NCBI RefSeq assembly: GCF_026410405.1
Contig: NZ_JAPMLN010000004.1
Location: 112,311 to 176,310 of the forward strand
DNA length: 64,000 nucleotides
Direction: 5' to 3'
Source of the DNA: Marinicella gelatinilytica
GTDB lineage: Bacteria > Pseudomonadota > Gammaproteobacteria > Xanthomonadales > Marinicellaceae
The notes beneath the pieces are model-generated. The model saw nothing but the letters and a program-made list of their open reading frames with translations, was not told the origin of the DNA and did no database searches. Made by a program: the position numbers and the translations under genes. Shown piece by piece: positions 8,753 through 17,560 of this stretch. The first letter of the stretch is position 1. Each line of letters starts with the position of its first letter.

Positions 8753-9466
8753 TTACTCCAAATCAGACTCTTGATAATATATATCTCCGTCCAAAATTTC
8801 TGTATCAATTTTATTAAATTTTCTTTTAGGATAAGCGATATTTAGAAAATCGTGCAAATATGGGAAAAAATGGACATGTAAATCAAAAGAGTATCTGTAA
8901 GCCCTCTGTTTAGGAACAATAATAATTAAATTAGATTTACAAACCCTCCTCAATTCACTCAAAGCTGTAGATATGTCTTTGACATGCTCAAGTGTATGGG
9001 TGCATATAACCGTGTCAAAGCTATTATCCTTAAATGGCAAATCTGTTATTGAGGCTTCAACAAATTTTGTATTTGGTGAATTAAATTCAAAGTCATCATG
9101 CTTTACAAAATCAGCCCCAGTAACATTATAATTATCTTTTAAAATGTTGGTTAAATATCCACGACCACATGCAACATCTAGTATGTTCTCACCTTCAACA
9201 TTATCAATGATTTTTTTTATGCTTTTGCTGTTTAAGTCAGTTAATCTTGAGATATGTACAGAGGCCGTTTCTTTATAAACTTCAGAAATTTGTTGATCTG
9301 TTAGTTGATGGAAATCTTTTTTAAACCCAAAGAAAACATTACTTTTATTCCCAAACATTAATTTAAAAGGGAACCACATAAACCATTTAGCGTCTCTAAG
9401 GATTGGTGGAATCAGTTCATCAAGCACAAATCTAATGATATTAGCAAAATTTCTGGATAGTTTCAT
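8753..9466 (-). CDS. class I SAM-dependent methyltransferase
   Basis: A 237-residue protein with motif I ILDVACGRGYLTNIL, an acidic post-I residue (VTGADF) and motif IV CTHTLEHVKD, the layout of small-molecule methyltransferases common in O-antigen and capsule loci. About 90 residues precede the SAM fold, longer than a bare methyltransferase domain. It is the first gene of the minus-strand island cluster and nearly abuts the glycosyltransferase gene. The substrate, perhaps a sugar or glycan end, cannot be deduced. Confidence 0.75.
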   Translation of the reverse strand: MKLSRNFANIIRFVLDELIPPILRDAKWFMWFPFKLMFGNKSNVFFGFKKDFHQLTDQQISEVYKETASVHISRLTDLNSKSIKKIIDNVEGENILDVACGRGYLTNILKDNYNVTGADFVKHDDFEFNSPNTKFVEASITDLPFKDNSFDTVICTHTLEHVKDISTALSELRRVCKSNLIIIVPKQRAYRYSFDLHVHFFPYLHDFLNIAYPKRKFNKIDTEILDGDIYYQESDLE

Positions 9467-9656
9467 AAATAAATTTTTGGGATTATTAAGATATTAATGG
9501 ATTTATATTAAATCACTTTGACCGGCATACATGATAATTAAAGTGAAAAAATGGTTTCAATTTTAACATCTAATAATCGTAAGCGCCAAGTAAACCCCTT
9601 CTATCATTTCACTAAAGGCTGATGTACGCTTTGTTTTTTTAGCATAGTGAAGCTCC

Positions 9657-9951
9657 ATGAGCAAAACCTATCGCAGTAAAAACCAGTGGATTGAGCTTAT
9701 TCATGCACACAAAATCAGGGTTGACAGTCGCTGCATTTTGCCGACAGTAAAGCATTAGTGCCAAGTATTTTTCCAAACGACAAAAGGACTTTGGGTTTAG
9801 TTCATCCACCAATAATGACTTTATTTAGGTTAAGTTTGAAAAACCAGTCTATCGAATGGTGATATTATTGGAAACGAGGCATGGCCAAATTGAAATAAAT
9901 TTCTGGCCTGATCCTGATTATACTCATCAACTACTCAAAGTTTTGCTATGA
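9657..9951 (+). pseudogene. IS66-family tnpA (orfA) pseudogene
   Basis: The ATG opens MSKTYRSKNQWIELIHAHK, the N-terminus of IS66 OrfA. The frame then shifts, and the rest is readable in another frame as SISAKYFSKRQKDFG, then after a stop VKFEKPVYRMVILLE and PDPDYTHQLLKVLL, the standard C-terminal end. At least one frameshift and two stop codons make it nonfunctional. In intact elements this protein helps TnpC transposition. Confidence 0.8.
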
Positions 9952-10262
9952 TTCACTTTTCCGATGGACCGGTTTTTATGCACCGATATTATGTTGATTT
10001 CCGTAAAGCCATTAACGGCTTGAGTCAAATTGTCCAATATAATATGGACATGGATGTGTTTAGCCCGGGACTGTTTGTGTTTTGTAATAAAGGCCGTGAC
10101 AAGCTCAAACTGTTGTACTGGGATAAGACCGGGTTTTGTCTGTGGCCAAAACGCCTTGAGAAGGATAAGTTTATCTAATCCAAAAAGGAATTTAATGGCA
10201 TTATCCAGTGGGATACAGAGCAAATTGGCTAGTTACGTACAGGCTTTAACGTGGCACAGTAG
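9948..10262 (+). pseudogene. IS66-family tnpB (orf2) pseudogene
   Basis: The frame reads MIHFSDGPVFMHRYYVDFRK and then INGLSQIVQ, LFVFCNKGRDKLKLLYWD and KTGFCLWPKRLEKDKF, all hallmark segments of IS66 TnpB. A TAA at 10176 replaces the Trp codon that normally follows, and a TAG replaces a later Trp (Q-I-G-stop). Translation past the stops still matches (IIQWDTEQIG, LRTGFNVAQ), so this is recent decay by point mutation, not chance similarity. Confidence 0.85.
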
Positions 10263-10264
10263 CA

Positions 10265-11353
10265 TCAAAAATAATCATCGGTACCGGAGTCATCTTCGCT
10301 GGAGAGGTTGATGCGGACTTCGAGGCCTTGGCGGGAGTCGGCGTTGCCGAGGGCTTCTTCGAGGGTGATGATGCCTTCTTTGTACATGTTATAAAGTGCC
10401 TGGTCGAAGGTTTGCATGCCATCTTCGAGGGATTTGTCCATGGCGCTTTTGAGTTCGTTGATTTCGCCGCGGCGGATAATTTCTCGGATTTGCGGGGTGT
10501 TGTAGAGCACTTCGCAGGCAGGTCGGCGTTTACCATTGACGTCGATGACTAAACGCTGTGAGATAACCGCTTTGAGGTTAAGGGCGAGGTTCATCAGGAC
10601 GTTATTATGCATTTCGCTGGGGAAGAAGTTCAGCACCCGTTCCATGGCTTGGTCGGAGTTGTTGGCGTGTAGTGTGGCCATGCATAAATGTCCGGTTTCC
10701 GCAAAGGATACCGCGGCTTCCATGGTTTCGGCGTTGTTAATTTCACCAATCAAAATTAAATCAGGGGCTTCGCGCAGGGCGTTTCTCAAGGCCGGCTCAT
10801 ATCCTAAGGTATCAATGCCAATTTCGCGTTGGTTTATCACTGATTTTTTGTGTCGGTGAACATATTCAATGGGGTCTTCGACAGTTAAAATATGGCCGGT
10901 CTGGTTACTGTTACGGTAATCAATCATAGAGGCCATGGTGGTGGATTTTCCCGAGCCGGTGGCACCAACCACTAAAATCAGACCGCGTTTTTCCATGATT
11001 AAGTCATACAAATGCGACGGCATGTTCAGGTCTTCTAATTTAGGTATTTCGCTTTTAATGGTTCGAATCACCATACTGACTTCACCACGTTGTCGAAACA
11101 CGTTCACCCGATAGCGACCAACGCCTTTAATTGAGACCGCCAGGTTACATTCTAAGGTTTCTTCAAATTCTTTTTGTTGTCGCTCATTCATAAGCGAGTA
11201 GGCAATTTTTTCGACAATGCCCGGTGGTAAGCCGGTACTGCTCATGGCTTCTAAAACGCCTTCGATTTTAACGTTAATGGGTGCGCCGGTGGTCAAATAT
11301 AAATCTGATCCGTCCCGTTCGCGCATGGTTTTCAGAAAATGTGTTAAGTCCAT
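10265..11353 (-). CDS. pilU: type IV pilus retraction ATPase PilU
   Basis: A 362-residue PilT/PilU-type hexameric ATPase. Walker A is VGATGSGKST (129-138). GHILTVEDPIEYVHRHKKS (153-171) with INQREIG points to PilU and not PilT, as does the long acidic C-terminal tail. The Asp box (159-160), Walker B Glu (204) and His box TGHLCMATLHAN (220-231) are present. Two residues after Walker B the usual Arg-Asp of GE(I/M)RDxET is Asn-Asn (206-207). PilU assists PilT in pilus retraction and has no secretory role. GGAGATT before the ATG is a good ribosome-binding site. The stop codon directly abuts IS66 debris. No pilT is adjacent. Confidence 0.92.
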   Translation of the reverse strand: MDLTHFLKTMRERDGSDLYLTTGAPINVKIEGVLEAMSSTGLPPGIVEKIAYSLMNERQQKEFEETLECNLAVSIKGVGRYRVNVFRQRGEVSMVIRTIKSEIPKLEDLNMPSHLYDLIMEKRGLILVVGATGSGKSTTMASMIDYRNSNQTGHILTVEDPIEYVHRHKKSVINQREIGIDTLGYEPALRNALREAPDLILIGEINNAETMEAAVSFAETGHLCMATLHANNSDQAMERVLNFFPSEMHNNVLMNLALNLKAVISQRLVIDVNGKRRPACEVLYNTPQIREIIRRGEINELKSAMDKSLEDGMQTFDQALYNMYKEGIITLEEALGNADSRQGLEVRINLSSEDDSGTDDYF

Positions 11354-11432
11354 AATCTCCTCGTCTTTTGATTGGCTGCGCCAATTTAATGTGCGTTATC
11401 TTATCATCTTTTTATGGCCAAACATGGGTGAC

Positions 11433-11894
11433 TTAATTAATGCTGTTTTCAGGGTGACAAATTCTGTCCAATTGGGTTTTGTTGAACCCCAATTGCTCAC
11501 CGGCCTGAAAAAATGTTTGGGTTTCCAGCAAATGAATTTCACCATCAGCTGAGGCAATCTGCCATAACTGCACCATTAATGCGTGTTTGTCGTTGCGGTT
11601 CAAATAACGGTTAATGATTTCGGTTTGGGGTTTTAATGTGACCGATACTTGCGCAGTGATGTTGGCATGGGCTAAATAGTGATTGGCCTTAGCTCGGCTG
11701 AGGTTTAATTGCTTGGTTAGATGTTCGTTAAGTACCAGTTTTTCGATGTACAGCTCCACATAATCGGCCTTGACCATTTCTGTTAACAGGCAGATGATGG
11801 CTTGGTTGAGTTGGTCTTTTTGTTCATCGTTCAAATCATCTTTTGAACTTTTTGGTTCAAAAAAAGACTTAATTGAATTCAATATATTGACCAT
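11433..11894 (-). CDS. TerB-like (tellurite-resistance fold) protein
   Basis: A roughly 153-residue soluble, helical protein of the TerB type: an N-terminal acidic/lysine-rich segment, an AIICLLTEMVKADYVE helix with the early acidic residues, and a second half LMVQLWQIASADGEIHLLE that repeats the A-D-G/E metal-site pattern. TerB-fold proteins bind metal and occur in stress and envelope systems, but this stand-alone class has no assigned reaction. I start at the ATG at 11894, 16 codons inside the longest frame, because the longer form runs into the divergently read lipoprotein gene. Confidence 0.65.
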   Translation of the reverse strand: MVNILNSIKSFFEPKSSKDDLNDEQKDQLNQAIICLLTEMVKADYVELYIEKLVLNEHLTKQLNLSRAKANHYLAHANITAQVSVTLKPQTEIINRYLNRNDKHALMVQLWQIASADGEIHLLETQTFFQAGEQLGFNKTQLDRICHPENSIN

Positions 11895-11960
11895 AGAATG
11901 GTTGATGCTGACGTCAAAATACTGATAATACACAATACTCACTTAACTGCAAACAGATTT

Positions 11961-13226
11961 ATGCGTCTTATTCTATTCTTTGTGACTTTATTCGTTTTTA
12001 ACGGTTGCCAACAACATAATATTAAAAAAGAGGTGCAACCATCGGTATCCGAAACTTCTTTACCGGCATTGATTTCAGCCATCGAACAATGTCAAAAGAA
12101 CCCCACTTGCGAAGAAGCCTTAAATGCGTATTTTAAACAGTTTGAAGAAACCACCCAAACTGAAGAAATGATTGCCGATCAAGCCAATCTGGAGCCAACC
12201 AGTCAACAACCACTGGATGTCACCACATTGAACCAACCGATGTTGGCCAATCAGCGCATACAAGCGGCATTAAACGAATGGCTGACCTGGAAGCGGCCGA
12301 TTTTGTTGGAAACCTGGAATAATTATCAGTTTTTAAAACGCTATATTTTGCCACCATTTACAGAAAAGAATATTCCCGAGCATTTTATGCTGGCTCTGAT
12401 TGCTCAGGAAAGCGGTGGTCGGGTGCACTCCATGTCCTCAGCCGGTGCCAGTGGTTTATTCCAGTTTATGCCGGCCACGGCACAACGTTTTGGCGTGGTG
12501 GGCACTTTGGGCGATTACGATGCCCGTTATCATCCCAAAACAGCCGCTCAGGGTGCAGCGGATTATATCCAGGAACAACGTGAACTTTATGGTGATGATT
12601 ACGCCAAAATTTTGGCTGCTTATAATGCCGGTGAAAATCGTTTTAGACGCCTCAATAATAAACACAATAACCAAGCCATCTGGCAGTCTGATTTTTATTA
12701 TGATTTGCCACGGGAAACCCGCGGTTACATTGCCAGCGTATTATCGGCGATGTTGATTTTTTCTAACCCCGATGATTTTAATGTTGAACTAACACCTCTG
12801 GACGGTCGCACTGCAGTTATCAAAGCCCATAATGACGTGTCTCTGAGTGAACTGGCGGTATGCTTTGGTCAATATAACCATCAAATGGGTTGGTATCGCA
12901 CCTTACGCAACTTAAACCCAACCGTTAAAGCCAAACGGGTAATCAGCCAGGGTTCGCCGATTGTGGTGCCGGAATTATTAAAGCCGATATATGAAGAACA
13001 ATGTCAGGACACGGCATTAATGGCTTTGGCTAAAAAAATCCACGATGCAGATTTTCCTGAGCGCCCTGCTTTCACCTACTACCGCATAAAAAAAGGTGAC
13101 TCATTAAGCACCATCAGCCGTCAATTCAGCTGCTCCAGTAAAACTGAAATTGCCCGTTTGAACAACATTAAACCACCCCGTTATTTAATTAATGCCGGTA
13201 AAAGGCTCAAAGTACCACAATGCTAA
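11961..13226 (+). CDS. lytic murein transglycosylase, MltD-like lipoprotein
   Basis: About 421 residues, starting at MRLILFFVTLFVFNGC, a lipoprotein signal with Cys at the lipobox; this decides the start 21 codons inside the longest frame. A catalytic SLT domain follows, with FMLALIAQESGGR (catalytic Glu), SSAGASGLFQFMPATA and LAAYNAGENR. The C-terminus has a degenerate LysM-like segment and one clear LysM repeat (YRIKKGDSLSTISRQFSC to INAGKRLKVPQC). It would cleave the glycan strands of peptidoglycan from the outer membrane. E. coli MltD has two LysM repeats. Its stop overlaps the next gene by 7 bases. Confidence 0.88.
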   Translation: MRLILFFVTLFVFNGCQQHNIKKEVQPSVSETSLPALISAIEQCQKNPTCEEALNAYFKQFEETTQTEEMIADQANLEPTSQQPLDVTTLNQPMLANQRIQAALNEWLTWKRPILLETWNNYQFLKRYILPPFTEKNIPEHFMLALIAQESGGRVHSMSSAGASGLFQFMPATAQRFGVVGTLGDYDARYHPKTAAQGAADYIQEQRELYGDDYAKILAAYNAGENRFRRLNNKHNNQAIWQSDFYYDLPRETRGYIASVLSAMLIFSNPDDFNVELTPLDGRTAVIKAHNDVSLSELAVCFGQYNHQMGWYRTLRNLNPTVKAKRVISQGSPIVVPELLKPIYEEQCQDTALMALAKKIHDADFPERPAFTYYRIKKGDSLSTISRQFSCSSKTEIARLNNIKPPRYLINAGKRLKVPQC

Positions 13227-14986
13227 CCGGCACCGCTAAGCACCGGATGTTCTGGGGACTGCTGGTCTCCATAATGATTCTTCAGGTGTTATTGGCGGTG
13301 CAGACTGAATTATTTGGTGACGAGGCTTTTTATTGGCTTGAAAGCCGTTTCCCGCAATGGTCATACAGCGAAGTACCCGGATTTGTGCCTTGGCTCAATG
13401 CCTTGAGCAGTGCGGTATTACCGCAGCATCCATTTTTTCTGCGATTACCTTATTTATTGGCTTGTTGGTCATTACCCTGGCTTGCGTTTAACTTGGTCAA
13501 ACAAATCAGTCAATCACAAAGAGCGGCGCAACAAGCGGCGTTAATGACTTTAATTTTACCGCTGATCGGTTTAATGGGGATGTTGGCCATTGCTGATATT
13601 TGGTTGGTTTTTTTCACAGTGTTGGCGGTATTTTTCTTGATTCGACTGATGCACAGCTCGCGTGGTTTGGATGCGTTTTACTTAGGGCTGACTTTAATGT
13701 TGGCCGTTAATGTCCATATTCGTTTTTGGTTTATGCTGTTTATGGCGCTGGTAGCGGCTGCGGTTATTTATAAACAATCGCTGTTCAAACAAAAAACCCT
13801 GTGGCAAATCACTTTACCGATGACGCTATTGGGTTTTTTGTCGATTTTTATATTCAACGTCCAGCATAACTTTCCACTCATTAGTTTTCAATTGGGTGAA
13901 CGCAATCCCTGGCAATTTCAGTTAAGCCATATGTGGTTTTTTCTGGGGCAAGTGATAATCACCACGCCGTTGGTTTTTTGGCTGTGTGTTGTCAGTTTTA
14001 AGCGGCCACCTGTTAAAGCGAACCATGACCTTCAAGCTTTACATTTTATGCAACTGCTGGCGATTATGTATTGGTTGTTATATGCGGTATTGGGGTTTTT
14101 TTCGGATAATTTACGCACCAATGTCCATTGGCCGTTACCGACTTATTTGTTGTTATTACTGGTTGCTGCCAGCTTTTCCGAACGACATTTGGTTTTAAAA
14201 AAATGGGCGGTAATCACAGGTGGTTTGGCTCAGGTGTTATTTTTATTGGGATTCTATATACTTTTGCATGCACTTCCAATAATGTCAACCAACCATAAAC
14301 AGCTAATTAACAATGCCATTGGCTGGCAGGAATTGGCTGCCAAAACCAATGAGCTACAACAGCCAGGTCAAACCATCATTGCTGATCATTTTATGACTGC
14401 AGCGGCTTTGAATTACTATTACGATGATTCGCAATATTTGATTCCGGCTTTACCGCATCCGATGAATCAAAAACATGGTCGTCAAAAACAATTGGCCTTA
14501 ATGAATTTACGTTATACAGATTCACCGAACCAATCGGCTTTATTGGTGGTTGAGCACACAGCGCTCAAATTGACCCAACAAATTTCTTTCTACCAAAACA
14601 GCTGCCAACAGCTCAACGGCTTACGGCTGATTGATGATTTAAGCGTGCGTCATGGCAGTAAAATTTACTATTTTTTTCACAGTAATGCCGGAGAATGTGA
14701 CATTCCACCGATTATTTATCATGATTATCAACATGGGCTTCACAGCGGCTGGGTGATGGTGAAAAAAGAAGACCAGGCACAACTCGACAACATTGATGTA
14801 ACTGATACACTAACACCCATATCATCACTGCAAACTTTGTCTTTGGGTCAGAATGAGTTATTTAAGGCCGTTAACGCGGCTGACTATCAGCGATTAAGCT
14901 ATCAGCTCGAATCAAGGGAAAGTATTCAGTTAATCGTTTCCGGTGGCGAACAGAACATCGTCACGCAACGGTTTTATTCTGAATAG
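13220..14986 (+). CDS. GT-C glycosyltransferase, ArnT/PMT-like membrane protein
   Basis: A 588-residue inner-membrane protein with about ten hydrophobic segments in the first 380 residues and a periplasmic C-terminal domain. The first loop has FGDEAFYWLESR and WSYSEVPGFVPWL, the PMT_2/GT39-83 pattern in which the acidic pair after the first helix is catalytic. Such enzymes take a sugar from a polyprenyl-phosphate donor and add it to lipid A, a protein or a glycan. It is translationally coupled to the mltD-like gene (7-base overlap) and faces the kinase gene end to end, with only 4 bases between the stops. The acceptor cannot be read from the sequence. Confidence 0.8.
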   Translation: MLTGTAKHRMFWGLLVSIMILQVLLAVQTELFGDEAFYWLESRFPQWSYSEVPGFVPWLNALSSAVLPQHPFFLRLPYLLACWSLPWLAFNLVKQISQSQRAAQQAALMTLILPLIGLMGMLAIADIWLVFFTVLAVFFLIRLMHSSRGLDAFYLGLTLMLAVNVHIRFWFMLFMALVAAAVIYKQSLFKQKTLWQITLPMTLLGFLSIFIFNVQHNFPLISFQLGERNPWQFQLSHMWFFLGQVIITTPLVFWLCVVSFKRPPVKANHDLQALHFMQLLAIMYWLLYAVLGFFSDNLRTNVHWPLPTYLLLLLVAASFSERHLVLKKWAVITGGLAQVLFLLGFYILLHALPIMSTNHKQLINNAIGWQELAAKTNELQQPGQTIIADHFMTAAALNYYYDDSQYLIPALPHPMNQKHGRQKQLALMNLRYTDSPNQSALLVVEHTALKLTQQISFYQNSCQQLNGLRLIDDLSVRHGSKIYYFFHSNAGECDIPPIIYHDYQHGLHSGWVMVKKEDQAQLDNIDVTDTLTPISSLQTLSLGQNELFKAVNAADYQRLSYQLESRESIQLIVSGGEQNIVTQRFYSE

Positions 14987-14990
14987 ATAA

Positions 14991-17231
14991 TTAGCGCCGA
15001 ATTAAGCGAAAGCCAATGTGGGTATAGGCATCACCATATTTTATGGGTACTTTTCGGCCGCCATCTGATTGATCAGATAACCAGGACAAGCCTGCTGCCG
15101 GGTTAACGTCACAGGGTTTATCAGGGCTAAAAAATGATTTGACTTTACCCGGCTCTTCACAGCCTGCCAACCATTCAGCGGCGTTTCCGTAAACGCCGTT
15201 TAAGCCCAAACCGTCAGACGCAAAGGAGTGTACCGGCGCTAAATGCGGAAAACCATCATCACAATCATAATAATTAATGCCTTCTTTTTTATCGGGAAAT
15301 TCACGGCCGGCCAGATTGTGTTGACCACATGTTTTGGGTTGATCTGTTTGGGATGCCATTAATTGCCATTCAGACCATGTGGGTAATTCATATGAGTGGC
15401 CGGTTTGTTGGCTCAACCAGTCAGCATAATCCATCGCATCCTGCCAAGTGACACAAACAACAGGCACATCTTCACTCAAACTAAATCCCACATTATCCAG
15501 ACTACGTTTAGAAAATATTAAATTTGACTTGAGCGCACTCTGACACCGTTCTAGCGGACGATTTGTGGCTTCTCTGAATTGTTGGTATTGGGCCATGGTG
15601 ATTTCAGTTTGCGTGGCATAAAAGCCATAGCCAAGAGATTGATTTGACTGAGGTGTTATTAATACGGATTGAATACCCAGCTTATCAGTCACCACCTGAC
15701 CACTTGTTGGCATACCTGCTAACGCCTCATTCAATTCAGTGACAATGCGATGATCCGGCATTAATACATCGGTTAGATTAATTAACCGCTCAGCCTGAGG
15801 ACGGTTATTATTGCTCACTGCTGCCCGGACTTGTTCAGCTAAGCTACCCAACAGTAAACTGACCGTCATTTCACTGTGGTCGGTTAAATATTTAAGCAAA
15901 CGCTCATCGACCAAAGCCACTTTGTGACGTACCGTTGTGACTGAATCAGCAAAGCTTTCCGCTTGGTCATGGTTTTTATTTAATACCGCCTGATAAGCCA
16001 GTTCAAAATAGCCGTCACTGATCTCAGACAACAGCTGTCGCGCTTCTTCTTGCTGTGGCCGGTCTGCCAATACAGTGAGTAATTTATCGAGGGCGTTATC
16101 ATCGGTTGGTGTGGTTAATTGTTTACGTACGATGTTTTGTTTGGCCTGGTTCAGCAAATTATTGACTGTTTCAGTGCTTAACTGTGGGTCGGGATTGTCT
16201 TCTACGTCATTCCCATCAGTGGTTTCGCTGTTTTCTTCCTGAGTGCTGACAAAGTCAATGGCTTGTTTCTTGTTTGACTGTTGTAAGGAGATATTTTGTT
16301 CCGCAGAAATTGTCACGGGACTCATTATTTTAGTCCACAGCCACCAACCGGCCATCACCGACAATAAGGCGAAAGACACCAACAAATAAGGCCAGGCTGT
16401 TAACCGTCTTATGGGGCCATGGTCAACTTGTGGGGTGATGGATTCAATGGCTTTTTGTAGGGCCTCCATTGATTGAAATCGCTGATTCGGTGATTTTGCC
16501 AGACAGCGGTCAATAACGTCTTGCCAATGTGCCACTTTTTCCGGTAATCGTGGAATCGGGCTTTCCACATGGGCCATCATAATAGCTAAATCATCGGGCG
16601 CATCAAACACCGGTTGTCCGGTGAGTGCTTCATACAAAATGGCACCCAAACCGTAGATATCTGAACGGGCATCCACATGCTTTGAGCGCGCTTGCTCGGG
16701 ACTTAAATAATGAATACTGCCGACAATGCGTTGATCTTTGGTGAATCGACGCTTACCACTGCTAAGGGCAATGCCAAAATCAGCAATCTTCACATTACCA
16801 AATTGATCAAATAAAATATTTTCAGGTTTAATATCGCGATGCACTACACCCTGGGCATGGGCATAGGCAAAGCCTTGGCACAAACCCGTCATCACACGGA
16901 TGAGTTCTTCATCATTGTGATACGCAAAGCCGGTTAAATCGCCATGCTGCAAATAAGGCATGGCATAAAATAAAGTGTGTTCATCAACAGAACCGACATC
17001 ATAAATACTGACGATATTGGGGTGATACAGCTTAGCAATGATCTCTGCTTCTTGTTTAAAGCGATTCACCACATTACCCTCATCGGCAATCACCGGTCGC
17101 ATGATTTTTAACGCCACTTCTCGCTTTAAAGATTCCTGATATGCTAAATAAACCACACTCATACCGCCTTCACCAATTTGGCGAATAATGCGATAACCGG
17201 GTATTTCTATTGAGTGCGATTTAGATGTCAT
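14991..17231 (-). CDS. Ser/Thr protein kinase fused to an FGE-like domain
   Basis: This 746-residue protein has an N-terminal Hanks-type kinase: glycine loop IGEGGMSVVY (19-28), Lys 42, HRDIKPEN with catalytic Asp 133, DFG at 151-153 and SPEQAR. A single transmembrane helix follows (about 281-300), then a helical region (about 310-510). The C-terminal domain (about 530-746) resembles formylglycine-generating enzyme/sulfatase-modifying factor, with YATQTEITMAQYQQF, PVVCVTWQDAMDYADWL, NAAEWL and HIGFRLIRR. The kinase is predicted cytoplasmic and the FGE-like part periplasmic. In such fusions the FGE fold often binds ligands and is not an enzyme. A coupled phosphatase gene is not visible nearby. 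Confidence 0.88.
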   Translation of the reverse strand: MTSKSHSIEIPGYRIIRQIGEGGMSVVYLAYQESLKREVALKIMRPVIADEGNVVNRFKQEAEIIAKLYHPNIVSIYDVGSVDEHTLFYAMPYLQHGDLTGFAYHNDEELIRVMTGLCQGFAYAHAQGVVHRDIKPENILFDQFGNVKIADFGIALSSGKRRFTKDQRIVGSIHYLSPEQARSKHVDARSDIYGLGAILYEALTGQPVFDAPDDLAIMMAHVESPIPRLPEKVAHWQDVIDRCLAKSPNQRFQSMEALQKAIESITPQVDHGPIRRLTAWPYLLVSFALLSVMAGWWLWTKIMSPVTISAEQNISLQQSNKKQAIDFVSTQEENSETTDGNDVEDNPDPQLSTETVNNLLNQAKQNIVRKQLTTPTDDNALDKLLTVLADRPQQEEARQLLSEISDGYFELAYQAVLNKNHDQAESFADSVTTVRHKVALVDERLLKYLTDHSEMTVSLLLGSLAEQVRAAVSNNNRPQAERLINLTDVLMPDHRIVTELNEALAGMPTSGQVVTDKLGIQSVLITPQSNQSLGYGFYATQTEITMAQYQQFREATNRPLERCQSALKSNLIFSKRSLDNVGFSLSEDVPVVCVTWQDAMDYADWLSQQTGHSYELPTWSEWQLMASQTDQPKTCGQHNLAGREFPDKKEGINYYDCDDGFPHLAPVHSFASDGLGLNGVYGNAAEWLAGCEEPGKVKSFFSPDKPCDVNPAAGLSWLSDQSDGGRKVPIKYGDAYTHIGFRLIRR

Positions 17232-17271
17232 GTCAATATTGTAACTTAATCAATGAATAAATTATCTAAAA

Positions 17272-17480
17272 TTAACCCGTGGTGCATTTGGAATGATAAT
17301 TGGTTCTCAAGATTGCTTTCAGCACCTAAAAGTGCCATGTCATTCCGACTAAGCAAAGCGCACGGAGGAATCTCGCCAATTTTATCGCAAATCTCCATCG
17401 TCAGGAGATATCTCCACTCGCTTCGCTCGGTCGATATGACAAAACTTGTTGTGTTCTGTCCTAAATGCACCACAGGTTAA
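17272..17480. repeat. MITE-like palindromic element
   Basis: About 209 bases bounded by 18-base terminal inverted repeats with 17 matches (TTAACCCGTGGTGCATTT at 17272-17289 and AAATGCACCACAGGTTAA at 17463-17480). Inside, a second imperfect inverted repeat pairs a GTCATTCCGAC...GGAATCTC arm with a GAGATATCTCC...CGATATGAC arm and contains CTCGCTTCGCTCGG. The whole can fold into a long hairpin. It has no coding capacity; frames of about 75 codons on both strands only reflect the palindrome. Confidence 0.75.
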
Positions 17481-17560
17481 AATTAAATAACTTGCCGCTA
17501 TCAATTGGATCATTTCGTGATATGCTTTGCAGACAGGGGATTAAAAATTGTGTGTAAATC

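Larger units (their letters stand above)
9579..10262 (+). mobile_element. decayed IS66-family element (left end, tnpA and tnpB remnants)
   Basis: GTAAGCG at 9579 matches the usual IS66-family terminal sequence. It is followed by broken but readable tnpA and tnpB genes, joined by the typical ATGA overlap at 9948-9951. The transposase gene tnpC and the right end are missing, and homology stops 2 bases before the pilU stop codon. The element marks the right border of the glycan island. The 110 bases between it and the methyltransferase start are AT-rich and presumably hold that operon's promoter, which I could not place. Confidence 0.8.

Noticed and set aside
9571..10276. IS66 8-base target duplication
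   Set aside because: Only 7 of 8 bases match and the right terminal repeat is missing, so chance similarity cannot be excluded in AT-rich DNA.
10246..11552. Frames opposite and beside pilU (10246-10536, 10328-10552, 10536-10859, 11217-11552)
   Set aside because: Shadow frames of pilU and its neighbour; no independent start signals or recognisable proteins.
17246..17480. 75-codon frames on both strands
   Set aside because: They lie almost entirely in the palindromic MITE-like repeat and mirror each other.
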